NCBI RefSeq assembly: GCF_001693755.1
Contig: NZ_LYST01000043.1
Span: 186,001 to 250,000 of the forward strand
DNA: 64,000 bases
Reading direction: 5' to 3'
Source: Gilliamella sp. wkB171
Lineage (GTDB): Bacteria; Pseudomonadota; Gammaproteobacteria; Enterobacterales; Orbaceae
Shown: piece after piece, positions 39,291-53,200 of the stretch
Layout: each line of letters opens with the position of its first letter
Numbering within the stretch: position 1 is the stretch's first letter
The notes under the pieces: generated by a model
Database searches by the model: none
What the model was told of the DNA's origin: nothing
The model's input: the letters and a program-made list of their open reading frames with translations, nothing else
Position numbers and translations under genes: made by a program

Positions 39291-40388
39291 TCAAAAGCAG
39301 TCTAATAACGCTTCAATTCGCCTTTTTTGTAATTCATTATTAATAGCTTTACCGGTAAAACCATCTGCAATAATATTTTGCACATTAACACTATTGGCAA
39401 CATTATAAGCTTCATTTAAGTAATGAGCTTGCAAAAATGGCTCTTTTGAACAATATGCATGGCTTGCAATAATTAATTGTTCAAGATGTTGTGGATTACG
39501 CCATACGTCAATACTGTTTAGTAAATGAATAATCTGCTCTGCCGTCAACTGCTTTATATCTTCAACAACTTTACCATATTGCTGAGCCATAACAGCTATC
39601 TTCAAAAAACTTGTGGGGGATTTTATTTTTTGACATAACAATTCAACACTTTGCTTCGTTGGCATCTGAGCACATAATATTGCAAAGCGAACCGTTAATA
39701 GCTCAGTTAATTCAACAGATCTAGCTAATGCATCAATAACATTTTGTGACAATATTAATTGCGGAAATAATACAGCAAGCGCACCACATTGGTTGAGTAC
39801 TTGAAAATAGACTTGTGGATGCTGTGTCGATAATGCTTTTTCTGTCTCTTTCCAAATGCGTTCAGGCGTTAAATATGACACCTCACCAGCAGCCACCATT
39901 TCTTTCATCAAAATTAACGTTTCCGGCGCTATTTTAAATCCTAAATGGTGATAGCGAGCAGCAAAGCGAGCAATGCGTAATATCCTTAATGGATCTTCCC
40001 TAAAAGCCAAAGACACATGACGTAGTATTTTATTATGAAGATCACTCACACCATTATAGGGATCGACAATATGTCCTTGCTCATCCATCGCTATCGCATT
40101 GATTGTTAAGTCGCGACGAATAAGATCTTGCTCTAAGGTAATATTTGCCCCAAAATCACAAATAAAACCAGTATAACCGTTACCTGACTTACGTTCAGTA
40201 CGCGCTAGTGCATATTCTTCTTTAGTTGTGGGATGTAAAAATACAGGAAAATCTTTACCAACTTGTTGGTAACCTAAAGCAAGGAGCTGATCGGGTGTTG
40301 CACCAACAACAACCCAATCATGGTCGACGACAGGTAATCCTAATAATCTATCCCGAACACTGCCGCCAACAAGATAGATCTTAGACAT
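39291..40388 (-). CDS. cca: CCA-adding tRNA nucleotidyltransferase, HD domain degenerate
   Basis: Cca repairs or adds the CCA end of tRNA. The 365-residue protein has the class II nucleotidyltransferase core: GGSVRDRLLGLPVVDHDWVV with the catalytic DHDW, EYALARTERKSG, RRDLTINAIAMD and the nucleotide-reading REDPLRILRIARFAARY. E. coli Cca (412 residues) also has a C-terminal HD phosphohydrolase domain with a CHD motif. Here that region is shortened and the corresponding stretch reads AILCAQMPTKQ, so the HD metal site is missing. tRNA-adding activity should remain. It abuts ygiM without a gap, as in E. coli, and follows the tRNA array. Confidence 0.95.
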   Translation of the reverse strand: MSKIYLVGGSVRDRLLGLPVVDHDWVVVGATPDQLLALGYQQVGKDFPVFLHPTTKEEYALARTERKSGNGYTGFICDFGANITLEQDLIRRDLTINAIAMDEQGHIVDPYNGVSDLHNKILRHVSLAFREDPLRILRIARFAARYHHLGFKIAPETLILMKEMVAAGEVSYLTPERIWKETEKALSTQHPQVYFQVLNQCGALAVLFPQLILSQNVIDALARSVELTELLTVRFAILCAQMPTKQSVELLCQKIKSPTSFLKIAVMAQQYGKVVEDIKQLTAEQIIHLLNSIDVWRNPQHLEQLIIASHAYCSKEPFLQAHYLNEAYNVANSVNVQNIIADGFTGKAINNELQKRRIEALLDCF

Positions 40389-41000
40389 TTAACGCATCCA
40401 ACGGTCTTTTCTACGGCGTGGCATAATTAACGGTAAAATTAAACCTAAAATTAAACCACCACCAGCCACAAGACCGCCATAGGTGAACCAAGTAATAATC
40501 AGATCACGGCGTTTGTCATCCACTTGATTGAGCATTGACTCAAGTTGACTATTTTGCTGTTTAAGTTTGTTTTCAAGCTCAGTATTTTTATTTTGTAAAG
40601 ACTCAATTAATGTATTTGCATCTTGCAATTTTTGCACATATTGATTAGCCACATCTTGTTGGGACTGATCGGCATTATCAGCTTTACTTTTGTACTGAGC
40701 AAGTTCAGATTCTAGAGATGGCAGTCGCTCTTTGCAACTCGGTTGATCATTAAGTTTACTTGTTTCAATCCATGCAACACTACCATTGCTGACTTGAATC
40801 TTGGTATATTTACCATCACTATTTTTTTCAAGTTCAATGACTTTTTCGCCCGCTTTTGCTGAATTTGAATAAGCATATTGCGCTCCCGGCCCTCGACGTA
40901 AGTAAACATCAACATCATCAGTGACATATTTGTCTACACCATAAGCGTTGAAAATACAACTTAAGAAAGAAACTACAGCAATAATATTATGTTTTTTCAT
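40389..41000 (-). CDS. ygiM: SH3-domain envelope protein, YgiM-like
   Basis: A 203-residue membrane-anchored protein. It has a signal peptide (about 1-20, ending NAYG), a bacterial SH3 domain (about 22-85, with DVDVYLRRGPGAQYAYS and GSVAWIETSKL) and a coiled coil (about 95-160, ELENKLKQQNSQLES). One C-terminal membrane segment follows (about 168-192), then a basic tail (PRRRKDRW). This is the TIGR04211/YgiM arrangement. I start at ATG 41000 rather than the GTG at 41024. The stop is directly adjacent to the cca start, so the two form an operon. The function is unknown. Confidence 0.88.
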   Translation of the reverse strand: MKKHNIIAVVSFLSCIFNAYGVDKYVTDDVDVYLRRGPGAQYAYSNSAKAGEKVIELEKNSDGKYTKIQVSNGSVAWIETSKLNDQPSCKERLPSLESELAQYKSKADNADQSQQDVANQYVQKLQDANTLIESLQNKNTELENKLKQQNSQLESMLNQVDDKRRDLIITWFTYGGLVAGGGLILGLILPLIMPRRRKDRWMR

Positions 41001-41110
41001 GATATTTAATCTATTCACCCACAATTAGTTCATAATAGCATAAAAAATGAATTTTTCGCATAATCATTTCATAATATATCTTACTTACGCGGAGTCAATA
41101 ATTTTCAAAA

Positions 41111-41128
41111 AATGAAAACGATTACATT
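41111..41128 (+). promoter_or_regulatory. GalR/LacI-type operator upstream of the alpha-galactosidase gene
   Basis: The core TGAAAACGATTACA (41113-41126) matches the LacI-family palindrome TGNAANCGNTTNCA with the central CG. It is a candidate site for the GalR/GalS-like regulator encoded at 43679. Confidence 0.65.
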
Positions 41129-41131
41129 TTA

Positions 41132-41147
41132 TGAGATCTTAATCACA
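41132..41147 (+). promoter_or_regulatory. CRP-like site upstream of the alpha-galactosidase gene
   Basis: TGAGA-TCTTAA-TCACA has one mismatch to the CRP consensus TGTGA-N6-TCACA. A -10 such as TATCAT (41182) or TATAAG (41193) downstream would place the CRP centre about 55 to 65 bases before the start of transcription. Confidence 0.6.
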
Positions 41148-41229
41148 AAATAAAAAATTAATGATATCCTTCTAGTTAAATTATCATTACTGTATAAGAA
41201 TTGTTTTAGTAATCAATATTGGAGAACAC

Positions 41230-43347
41230 ATGAATTACCATCTTGGCAACAGCAAATTAGATATAATTTTACGCACGCAACCTTATGCTGAAATCTGTTA
41301 TTTTGGAAAACGATTACAAACTTTAAATATCGACTCTATCGATATGCTTAACCCTGCCGTGCCTAATTCACGTCTAGATATTAATGTACCATTCACACTT
41401 TGTCCTGAAGAGGGTTTAGGCAACTTCAGCACACCGGGTCTTGAGGGTCATCGAAATGGCAAAGATTGGTCTCCAGTATTTATCACTAAAGAAGTCAAAA
41501 AAGACAATAACAATATCACTATTATTAGTGAAGATGAGATTGCCAAGCTCCGTTTAACTAGCCAACTCATATTAGATGAAAGTGGTGTTTTGCAATGTCA
41601 AAATAGCCTCACCAATTTAGCAGAGCAACCTTATCAAGTTAATCGTTTGTCAGTAACCTTACCTATACCTGAACGTGCGCAAGAGTTAATGGCATTTAAT
41701 GGTCGGTGGATTAAAGAATTTTTTCCACATCGAACTAAAATTGAACATTGCGGATACTTACAAGAAAATCGCCGAGGAAGAACTTCACATGAATATTTTC
41801 CTGGAATGATTGTAGGTACAAGCGGTTTTAAGGAACAAACAGGAGAAGTATGGGGAATCCATTTAGGTTGGAGCGGAAACCACCGCATACAAGTAGCCGT
41901 CAAAAGTAATGGAAAACGTTTTATTCAAGCCGAAGCACTTTACCTTGCGGGTGAAATATCTTTAGCTAAAGGAGAAACAGTAAGTACACCATGGTTATAT
42001 GCAACCTATAGTGATCAAGGTTTAAATAAAATGAGTCAGCACTTTCATCAATTTTTAAGGACTACTATTATTAAGTTCCCTGCTCATAAACCACGCCCTG
42101 TTCATCTTAATACTTGGGAAGGCATCTTTTTTGATCATAATCCCGATTATATTATGAAAATGGCGACACAAGCTGCTCAAATTGGTGTTGAACGATTTAT
42201 TATTGATGATGGCTGGTTTGGCCATCGCGATGATGACTATCAAGGCTTAGGGGATTGGTATCTTGATGAGCGCAAATATCCAAATGGTTTAGAACCAATA
42301 ATTAAACATGTTAAAGACCTTGGTATGGAATTTGGTATCTGGGTTGAACCTGAAATGATTAACAAAAACTCTAATCTATATCGTGCCCATCCTGACTGGC
42401 TATTAGAACTACAAGGTTATCAACAACCTGAAGGTCGTCATCAATATGTACTAGACTTACAAAATCCAAATGTTTTTGACTATTTGCTCGAAAGATTAAC
42501 CTGGTTACTTGGAAGTTACGATATAGACTATATAAAATGGGATATGAATAGAGAAATCGTACAAGCTGGTCATAATGGTCATCCAGCTATAGTTAGCCAA
42601 ACTAAAGCTGTTTATCGATTACTCGATATTTTGCAAAAAAAATTCCCGAATGTCGAAATTGAATCTTGCTCATCTGGCGGTGGTCGCATTGATTATGAAA
42701 TCTTAAAACGTACACAACGTTTTTGGGCATCGGATTCCAACGATGCTTTAGATAGACAAATCATTCAACGCGGCATGAGTTATTTTTTCCCACCTGAAGT
42801 AATGGGAGCCCATATTGGTGGAGCACTATGCCATACCACATATAGGCAAATTAATATGAATTTACGTGGTTTAACTGCACTATTTGGCCATATGGGGGTA
42901 GAACTCGATCCGGTAAAAGAATCACAACAAGAAAAACTATCATTTGCTAATTACATAAAATTACATAAACAATTACGTCCATTGCTCCATTCAGGCAATT
43001 TTATTCGTTTAGATGTTGATGATAGTCAAGCCATGCAGAGTTATGGTGTTGTTAGCCAAGACCAAACTGAGGCCGCTTTTATAGTCGCACAACTTATTTT
43101 ACCGACTTATGCTTTGAGTGGTAATTTACGTTTAGAGGGTTTATTAACAGATAAGGATTATCAGATTGAAATTCTCGACATGCCCAATAATATTGATCCT
43201 AAAGTGAATGGACATGTCATGAAAGCCCTACCTAATTGGATGGTAAAAAGCACAACGTTATCGGGTGATTGGTTAATGAATATTGGGTTACCCCTACCAG
43301 TACTAGATCCCGCAACTGCAATGCTGATCAAGATCACATCGGTATAA
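41230..43347 (+). CDS. Alpha-galactosidase, GH36 family
   Basis: Hydrolyses terminal alpha-1,6-galactose from melibiose, raffinose-type sugars or galactosides. The 705-residue protein has the GH36 layout: an N-terminal beta-sandwich, a TIM barrel and a C-terminal beta domain. The nucleophile aspartate is in IDYIKWDMNREI (about residue 435-445), and the acid/base aspartate is in RFWASDSNDALDRQ. WVEPEMINKNSNLY and ESCSSGGGRIDYEI are further family signatures. No signal peptide, so the enzyme acts on imported sugar. GGAGA precedes the ATG. Similar to the AgaN/RafA type. The neighbours are a repressor, a porin and LacZ. Confidence 0.95.
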   Translation: MNYHLGNSKLDIILRTQPYAEICYFGKRLQTLNIDSIDMLNPAVPNSRLDINVPFTLCPEEGLGNFSTPGLEGHRNGKDWSPVFITKEVKKDNNNITIISEDEIAKLRLTSQLILDESGVLQCQNSLTNLAEQPYQVNRLSVTLPIPERAQELMAFNGRWIKEFFPHRTKIEHCGYLQENRRGRTSHEYFPGMIVGTSGFKEQTGEVWGIHLGWSGNHRIQVAVKSNGKRFIQAEALYLAGEISLAKGETVSTPWLYATYSDQGLNKMSQHFHQFLRTTIIKFPAHKPRPVHLNTWEGIFFDHNPDYIMKMATQAAQIGVERFIIDDGWFGHRDDDYQGLGDWYLDERKYPNGLEPIIKHVKDLGMEFGIWVEPEMINKNSNLYRAHPDWLLELQGYQQPEGRHQYVLDLQNPNVFDYLLERLTWLLGSYDIDYIKWDMNREIVQAGHNGHPAIVSQTKAVYRLLDILQKKFPNVEIESCSSGGGRIDYEILKRTQRFWASDSNDALDRQIIQRGMSYFFPPEVMGAHIGGALCHTTYRQINMNLRGLTALFGHMGVELDPVKESQQEKLSFANYIKLHKQLRPLLHSGNFIRLDVDDSQAMQSYGVVSQDQTEAAFIVAQLILPTYALSGNLRLEGLLTDKDYQIEILDMPNNIDPKVNGHVMKALPNWMVKSTTLSGDWLMNIGLPLPVLDPATAMLIKITSV

Positions 43348-43678
43348 ATTGTTTAGCAAAGAGACTGAATTTTTTAGCGACTCAGGAGGGATTTCAACAG
43401 CATAAATCCCTCTTAGTTAATATATTTAAACTGAATCGATTCGACAAACCAGAGAGCAATTGGCAAAAGCAAAATTTTCTCGTATTATAATGCGTTGGCT
43501 CATATATTCAGAGTATTACATACTGAATTCACTTAAAGATTTTAAGTACAGGATTCCTCCCAAACTGCGAGCCCTTTTGCTTGAATCATTGGTAATCTTA
43601 CAAAACTCTATATGGACAAACATAAAGTATCAAATATGGATATAAATAATTAGTAGTAATCAATTAAAAGGTAGTTTT
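43348..43678. other. Intergenic region before the GalR-type regulator
   Basis: About 330 bases with no convincing gene. It contains the stem-loop at 43386-43414 and a weak promoter candidate TTGGCA-N17-TATTAT (43460-43488). A 61-codon ORF at 43460-43645 lacks any supporting feature. Confidence 0.5.
43386..43414 (+). terminator. Probable terminator of the alpha-galactosidase gene
   Basis: A perfect 9-bp stem, GAGGGATTT and AAATCCCTC, with a 9-base loop is followed by TTAGTTAA. The T-run is weak, so efficiency is uncertain. Confidence 0.6.
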
Positions 43679-44683
43679 ATGGCGACAATAAAAGATGTTG
43701 CACGATTAGCCAAAGTTTCAGTGGCAACAGTATCTCGTGTTATTAATAATGCAAACAATGTTAGCGAAAATACACGTGAAATTGTAAAAAAAGCTATGGA
43801 AAAATTAAATTACTATCCTGATGCCAATGCTCGCGCGTTATCCCAACAAAATTCAAATACCATAGGCATTGTTGTTGCCGATGTTTCCGACCCTTTTTTT
43901 GGTGAGATGGTAAGTACCGTTGACAAAGTAGCTCATCGAACAGGCAATTTTTTATTAATCGGAAATGGCTATCATCAACATGATCAAGAATATAATGCAA
44001 TAACCCAACTCATCGAACATCGCTGCTCATCATTAGTTGTTCATGCTAAGGTTTTGCCCGACAGTATATTAAAAAAATTAATGCAACAAGTACCAGGAAT
44101 GGTATTAATCAATCGCGTAGTTAGCGGCTTTGAAAAACGGTGTATTGCACTCGACGATCGTTATGGCTCCTACTTAGCGGTGAAACATTTAATTCAACAT
44201 GGACATCTTAAAATTGGTTATTTATGTTCAAACCATGATATCTCAGATGCATCTGACCGTTTGCAAGGCTATAAAGATGCTTTAGCTGAATATAATATCG
44301 AGCTTGATGAAAAACTTATAGCTTTTGCCTCACCTAACGAAATCGGCGGCGAACAAGCAATGATGACATTACTCGAACGCAATCGTCAAATTACCGCAAT
44401 AGCTTGTTATAATGACTCTATGGCGGCTGGTGCAATGTCAGTGTTATATGATAATGATATAAAAATTCCAACCGACATTTCTATTATAGGTTTTGATGAT
44501 TTACTTCTTGCTCGGTACTTACACCCTAAATTAACAACTATACGTTATCCATTACAAACTATGGCAGAACAAGCTGCTGAACTAGCATTAAAACTAGCTA
44601 AAGGTGAAGCGCCACCCGCTAATTTAGTTAATATATTTATACCTACGCTAACTAAACGTTATTCTGTCAATTTAATCAAATAA
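43679..44683 (+). CDS. LacI-family repressor, GalR/GalS type
   Basis: A 334-residue regulator with an N-terminal helix-turn-helix ATIKDVARLAKVSVATVSRV, a hinge ending NYYPDANARALSQQ and a sugar-binding domain. It matches E. coli GalS/GalR along its length (SDTIGVVVxDVSDxFFG-type stretch, VHAKVLPD, PGMVLINRVV, ACYNDSMAAGAM and SIIGFDDLLLARY). The expected inducer is galactose or a galactoside. Candidate operators lie before the alpha-galactosidase gene (41111) and lacZ (46887). I withhold a symbol because GalR and GalS cannot be told apart here. Confidence 0.9.
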   Translation: MATIKDVARLAKVSVATVSRVINNANNVSENTREIVKKAMEKLNYYPDANARALSQQNSNTIGIVVADVSDPFFGEMVSTVDKVAHRTGNFLLIGNGYHQHDQEYNAITQLIEHRCSSLVVHAKVLPDSILKKLMQQVPGMVLINRVVSGFEKRCIALDDRYGSYLAVKHLIQHGHLKIGYLCSNHDISDASDRLQGYKDALAEYNIELDEKLIAFASPNEIGGEQAMMTLLERNRQITAIACYNDSMAAGAMSVLYDNDIKIPTDISIIGFDDLLLARYLHPKLTTIRYPLQTMAEQAAELALKLAKGEAPPANLVNIFIPTLTKRYSVNLIK

Positions 44684-44733
44684 CATGATTATTAACGACC
44701 AATAACATCTTTGTTTATTAAAACTATCAAAAA

Positions 44734-44823
44734 TAGAGGATAATCACTACTTATCTGAGCTTAATTAATGATTTTTAATGCATAATATTAGCTCAGATAA
44801 TCGTATTGTATTATCCCTCTAGA
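44734..44823. terminator. Nested stem-loop between convergent regulator and porin genes
   Basis: The inner stem is a perfect 11-bp repeat, TTATCTGAGCT (44751-44761) and AGCTCAGATAA (44790-44800). An outer imperfect pairing AGAGGATAA with TTATCCCTCT extends it. Its position between convergent genes fits a bidirectional 3' structure, although no clear T-run is present. Confidence 0.45.
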
Positions 44824-44837
44824 TTAAAAGATATTAG

Positions 44838-46583
<1,746 letters not shown>

Positions 46584-46612
46584 CTACTCATTATTTTATA
46601 AAACATAATGAA

Positions 46613-46630
46613 GCCTCGTAAATTCGAGGC
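46613..46630 (-). promoter_or_regulatory. Second hairpin in the porin leader
   Basis: GCCTCG and CGAGGC with a 6-base loop follow directly after the U-run of the first hairpin and end 36 bases before the porin start. Alone it is a modest structure, and it may take part in a folding switch with the upstream hairpin. Confidence 0.5.
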
Positions 46631-46677
46631 AAAAAAAAACCTAAAGAATAGCTTTTTATGGCTATTCTTTAGGTTTT
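46631..46677 (-). terminator. Strong terminator-like hairpin in the porin leader
   Basis: On the minus strand a perfect 17-bp stem (arms 46677-46661 and 46652-46636, core CCTAAAGAATAGC) with an 8-base loop runs into nine U residues, five of them beyond the stem. It lies between the probable porin promoter and the porin start. It could be an attenuator of the porin gene or the terminator of a short RNA of roughly 85-90 bases. Confidence 0.75.
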
Positions 46678-46726
46678 GCCCGTTATACAGCGGTAACAAT
46701 CCTTTGAAGAATAATTATCGTTTTTT

Positions 46727-46732
46727 AATATA
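46727..46732 (-). promoter_or_regulatory. Probable -10 element of the porin promoter
   Basis: TATATT on the minus strand. If transcription starts about 46720, the perfect CRP site at 46773-46788 would be centred near -60, the usual class I activation distance. There is no good -35, which is normal for CRP-dependent promoters. Confidence 0.5.
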
Positions 46733-46772
46733 ACAAATAAAAATAATGATAAATAAATTAAATGTCTAAGCT

Positions 46773-46788
46773 GTGACCTATATCACAG
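46773..46788. promoter_or_regulatory. Perfect CRP binding site between porin gene and lacZ
   Basis: TGTGA-CCTATA-TCACA is an exact match to the CRP consensus halves with 6-base spacing. It is placed to activate the porin promoter (centre about -60). It is about 160 bases from the likely lacZ start, so a direct effect on lacZ is less clear. Confidence 0.88.
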
Positions 46789-46886
46789 TAATATTCATCT
46801 ATTTATATGCAAAAGGGGATGTAATCGAAAATCACAAACAAAAAATACACACAAATCTATCCATTTAAAAAAAAGATGTATTCGGT

Positions 46887-46900
46887 TACATGAATGTTAC
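46887..46900 (+). promoter_or_regulatory. GalR/LacI-type operator upstream of lacZ
   Basis: TGTATTCGGTTACA fits the LacI-family palindrome TGTAANCGNTTACA with one mismatch and central CG. A lone left half-site TGTAATCG lies at 46820-46827. With a -10 at 46931 (TATAAT) the operator is centred near -50, where it could block polymerase. Candidate target of the regulator encoded at 43679. Confidence 0.65.
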
Positions 46901-46930
46901 CTAGATCACTGTTTTAAATCACCTGTTACT

Positions 46931-46936
46931 TATAAT
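46931..46936 (+). promoter_or_regulatory. Probable -10 element of lacZ
   Basis: A consensus TATAAT about 80 bases before the lacZ start. The best -35 at an allowed distance is a weak TTACCT (46907-46912, spacing 18). Confidence 0.5.
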
Positions 46937-46977
46937 CTATAACAATTAATGCTCATGCCATTAACTACGATCAATAA

Positions 46978-50097
<3,120 letters not shown>

Positions 50098-50125
50098 AAT
50101 TTAACTATTACTAACCAATAAGTCA

Positions 50126-50160
50126 TACAGAAGGTATTATTCGATACCTTCTGTATTTCG
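50126..50160 (+). terminator. Terminator of lacZ, possibly shared with recB
   Basis: A perfect 12-bp stem, TACAGAAGGTAT and ATACCTTCTGTA, with a TATTCG loop is followed by TTTCGTTT. It lies between the convergent lacZ and recB genes. Confidence 0.8.
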
Positions 50161-50245
50161 TTTAGATATCCACATGTCAACATAAAAATCTGTCAAATTC
50201 TAAGGGAAAAAATAGCTTAAACCATCAAGTGCTAAGATTAACAGA

Positions 50246-53200
50246 TTAAATTTTGAGATTATTATCACCGTCAAATAACTCATCAAGTTGCTCTATGAAC
50301 TGCTTTGCTGGTTGGCAATAAAAAATCCCGTGTTCGGGCATACCCCGTAAGAAAAGATAATAAACACCACCAAAATGGTCTTGATATTGATAATTGGCTA
50401 AACGACTTTTTAAAAATCGATGTAATGCTAAACAATAGAGTTGATATTGTAATTCATAACGATGTTCACACATTACCTGCTCTAATGCAGGCTTTTGATA
50501 ATAAGCGGCAGAATCACCTAACCAATTCGATTTATAATCAACAATATAATATTTACCTTCAAATTCAAACACTAAATCAATAAAACCTTTCAACATACCT
50601 TGTACTGTTTCAAAATCTAATTCTGGGCATTGTTTAGATAAAGGGTCATATTGTTTACATAAAGAGTCCAATTGCAAGCTAGACACCGCTTGACGAATAG
50701 GTAAATAAAATTGAAGCTCGTGAATACATTTTCCACTTAATAGTTGCGCTAATGTAAGCCCTTGCTGATTAAGTTTTGTGCTAAGCACGTGTTGCATCCA
50801 ATTACTTACAACATCGGTCCAGACTGCCTCTAAATTGAGTTTTTTTATCATCTCATCACATAATTGAGCAATATTATTCGCTGCAACATTTTCCATCATT
50901 TTATGCATAAGCGTACCCACATAAGCACCTTTTGGAAAATGATGAATATCATATAATTGCTCTAACTGTTGCTCTTGATTATTTGATTGAGATTCATCCC
51001 AATCATCGAAGATATCATAATTAAATATTGAACTACCATTATGCTTTTGAAGTTCAGTATAACTTGTAACACGCCAACAATTCGAAAGCTTACGCTTAAA
51101 TACATTCGCAGACAACGTGCTGTTTGCTGTTTTTGGTGAAATATACTGTTCACCGACTATAGGTAATTCAACCTCAATTAAGTTTGAAAATTTGGCTATC
51201 GACCTTAAATCATCATTTAAAAGATAATTAATCGCTGATTGATTTTTTTTCAAAGAAGCTAAACCAATACTACAGTGATAAACGGAGCGAGTCATTGCCA
51301 CATACAGCAAACGTAAATCTTCTGCCAGATGTTCATCTTCAATTTGTTGCTTGATTTCATCGGTTAATAACCACGCATAGCTTGGCTGATAATCATTATT
51401 TTTATCGTGATAAAATTGGCTATTAGCAAGGCGATATTTAGCCGCAAATGGCAACCAAACTATTGGAAACTCTAACCCTTTAGATTTATGTATTGTGATA
51501 ATTTTGACTAAATTTTCATCGCTTTCTAAACGTTGTTCGTGATTTTCTAAATTTAAATCAGGATTAACTATTTGCTTAGTCAACCAACGAACTAAAGCTG
51601 GTAAACTATCTAACTCATCAGCAGCTGCTTGTAGTAATTCCCCTAAATGCATGAAGTTAGTTAATATTCGTTCTCCATTCTGGCAAGCTAAAAGATTTTC
51701 AGCTAAGTGTCGCCGTTTCATCAAACGACGTAACATCACTAATACCCCATAGTGTTGCCAAATAATCTGATATTGTTTAAATTCCTCTACTAAATTTTCC
51801 CACTGATCTTGATCATCAATCAATTGCTCAAGTTCTGTCATGGTTTGACCTAATAACCTAGTCATTAACGCTAAACGTAATGCGGCCTCATTTTCTGGCA
51901 TGAGTACAGCTTGCAATAGAGAAAGTACATCCTGTGCTTCGTTTGACGAAAATACGCTATTTCGACTGGATAAATAAACGCTTTTAACCCCATAAATCGC
52001 CAGTTTTTGTTGAATTATTTCAGCCTCTTGTCCAGTGCGCACTAAAATTGCAATATCGCTAGTAGTCACAGGGCGTTTGCCATCTTTATCACAGATGAAT
52101 ATTGAACTATCCGTTAACCATGAAACAATTTCTTTGGCACAACAATTCGCCATATGTTCTTGATAATCTGTAATTGTTGTTATAGTTTCAGGTAATAAAT
52201 AAGTCGTTAAAGCATTTGCCTCTTGATCATTGATTATCAACGTTTTTTGATTATTTCTTGTTGCACTTTCCATAGGTAAAAAGGGAATGCGATCAAAAAT
52301 AAAAGGATGTTGACGATTAGCGAATAACTGATTTACAGCCTTTACCATTTCAGAAGAAGATCGATGATTAACATACATGGTAAAATTGTTTTCACCTGCG
52401 GATTGTTTTGCTTTTAAATAAGTAAATATATCAGCGCCACGAAAGCTATAAATTGCTTGTTTGGGATCACCAATAAACAATAAACCTGTATCTACTCGCT
52501 GTTTATTATAAATACGATCAAAAATTTGATATTGTGCTGGATCGGTGTCTTGAAATTCATCGATTAAAGCAACACAATATTTTTTTGCAATACTTTGTGC
52601 TAATCGATGACCATTTTTAGCTTGCAAGGCCCTATTAAGTTGCCAGATAAGATCATTAAAACTCATCTCGGCACGTTTAATCTTTTGATAATAAATGCCT
52701 TTTTGTATAATTTTAACAATGTGCATCAAAATTTCATTGCGTAAATCCAGTTGGCTTGTATAAAGTTCTGCTATTTGCTCAAAAACTAAATGTCGGGGGG
52801 CCGTTTTATCGGCTTTTGTTTTTTCAATCAATACAACTTGACTAAACTTTTCAAGTTCAGCTGGTAACTTAAACGTCGTTGTTGGTGTTTGGCACCAAGC
52901 AGAAACTTTGGCAATCCAATTAGGTAAATAACGATTACTATAAGATTGTTTACTGACGCCTGACTGAATAATAATATCGGTTAATTCATTTACTGATTCT
53001 AACCAAGCCTTTTTTAACATTTCGATGTTGTGAAAATTTTGCTGATAAAAATCATTAATAATATTCACAAGATCGATATTGTCATCTGTGTTTTGGTTAA
53101 AATCAAAACCCAAATAAGGTTTAATACTAGCTAATAAGGCGTCTGGATCTTGCCAAGTTGCAAAAACTATCTGAGCAAGCGGTTTATTTAAAGGAATAAA

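Noticed and set aside
43460-43645. 61-codon ORF before the GalR-type gene
   Set aside because: No ribosome binding site, no similarity and unlikely composition.
46820-46834. Third LacI-type operator near lacZ
   Set aside because: Only the left half (TGTAATCG) fits. The right half does not, so I record it only as a half-site.
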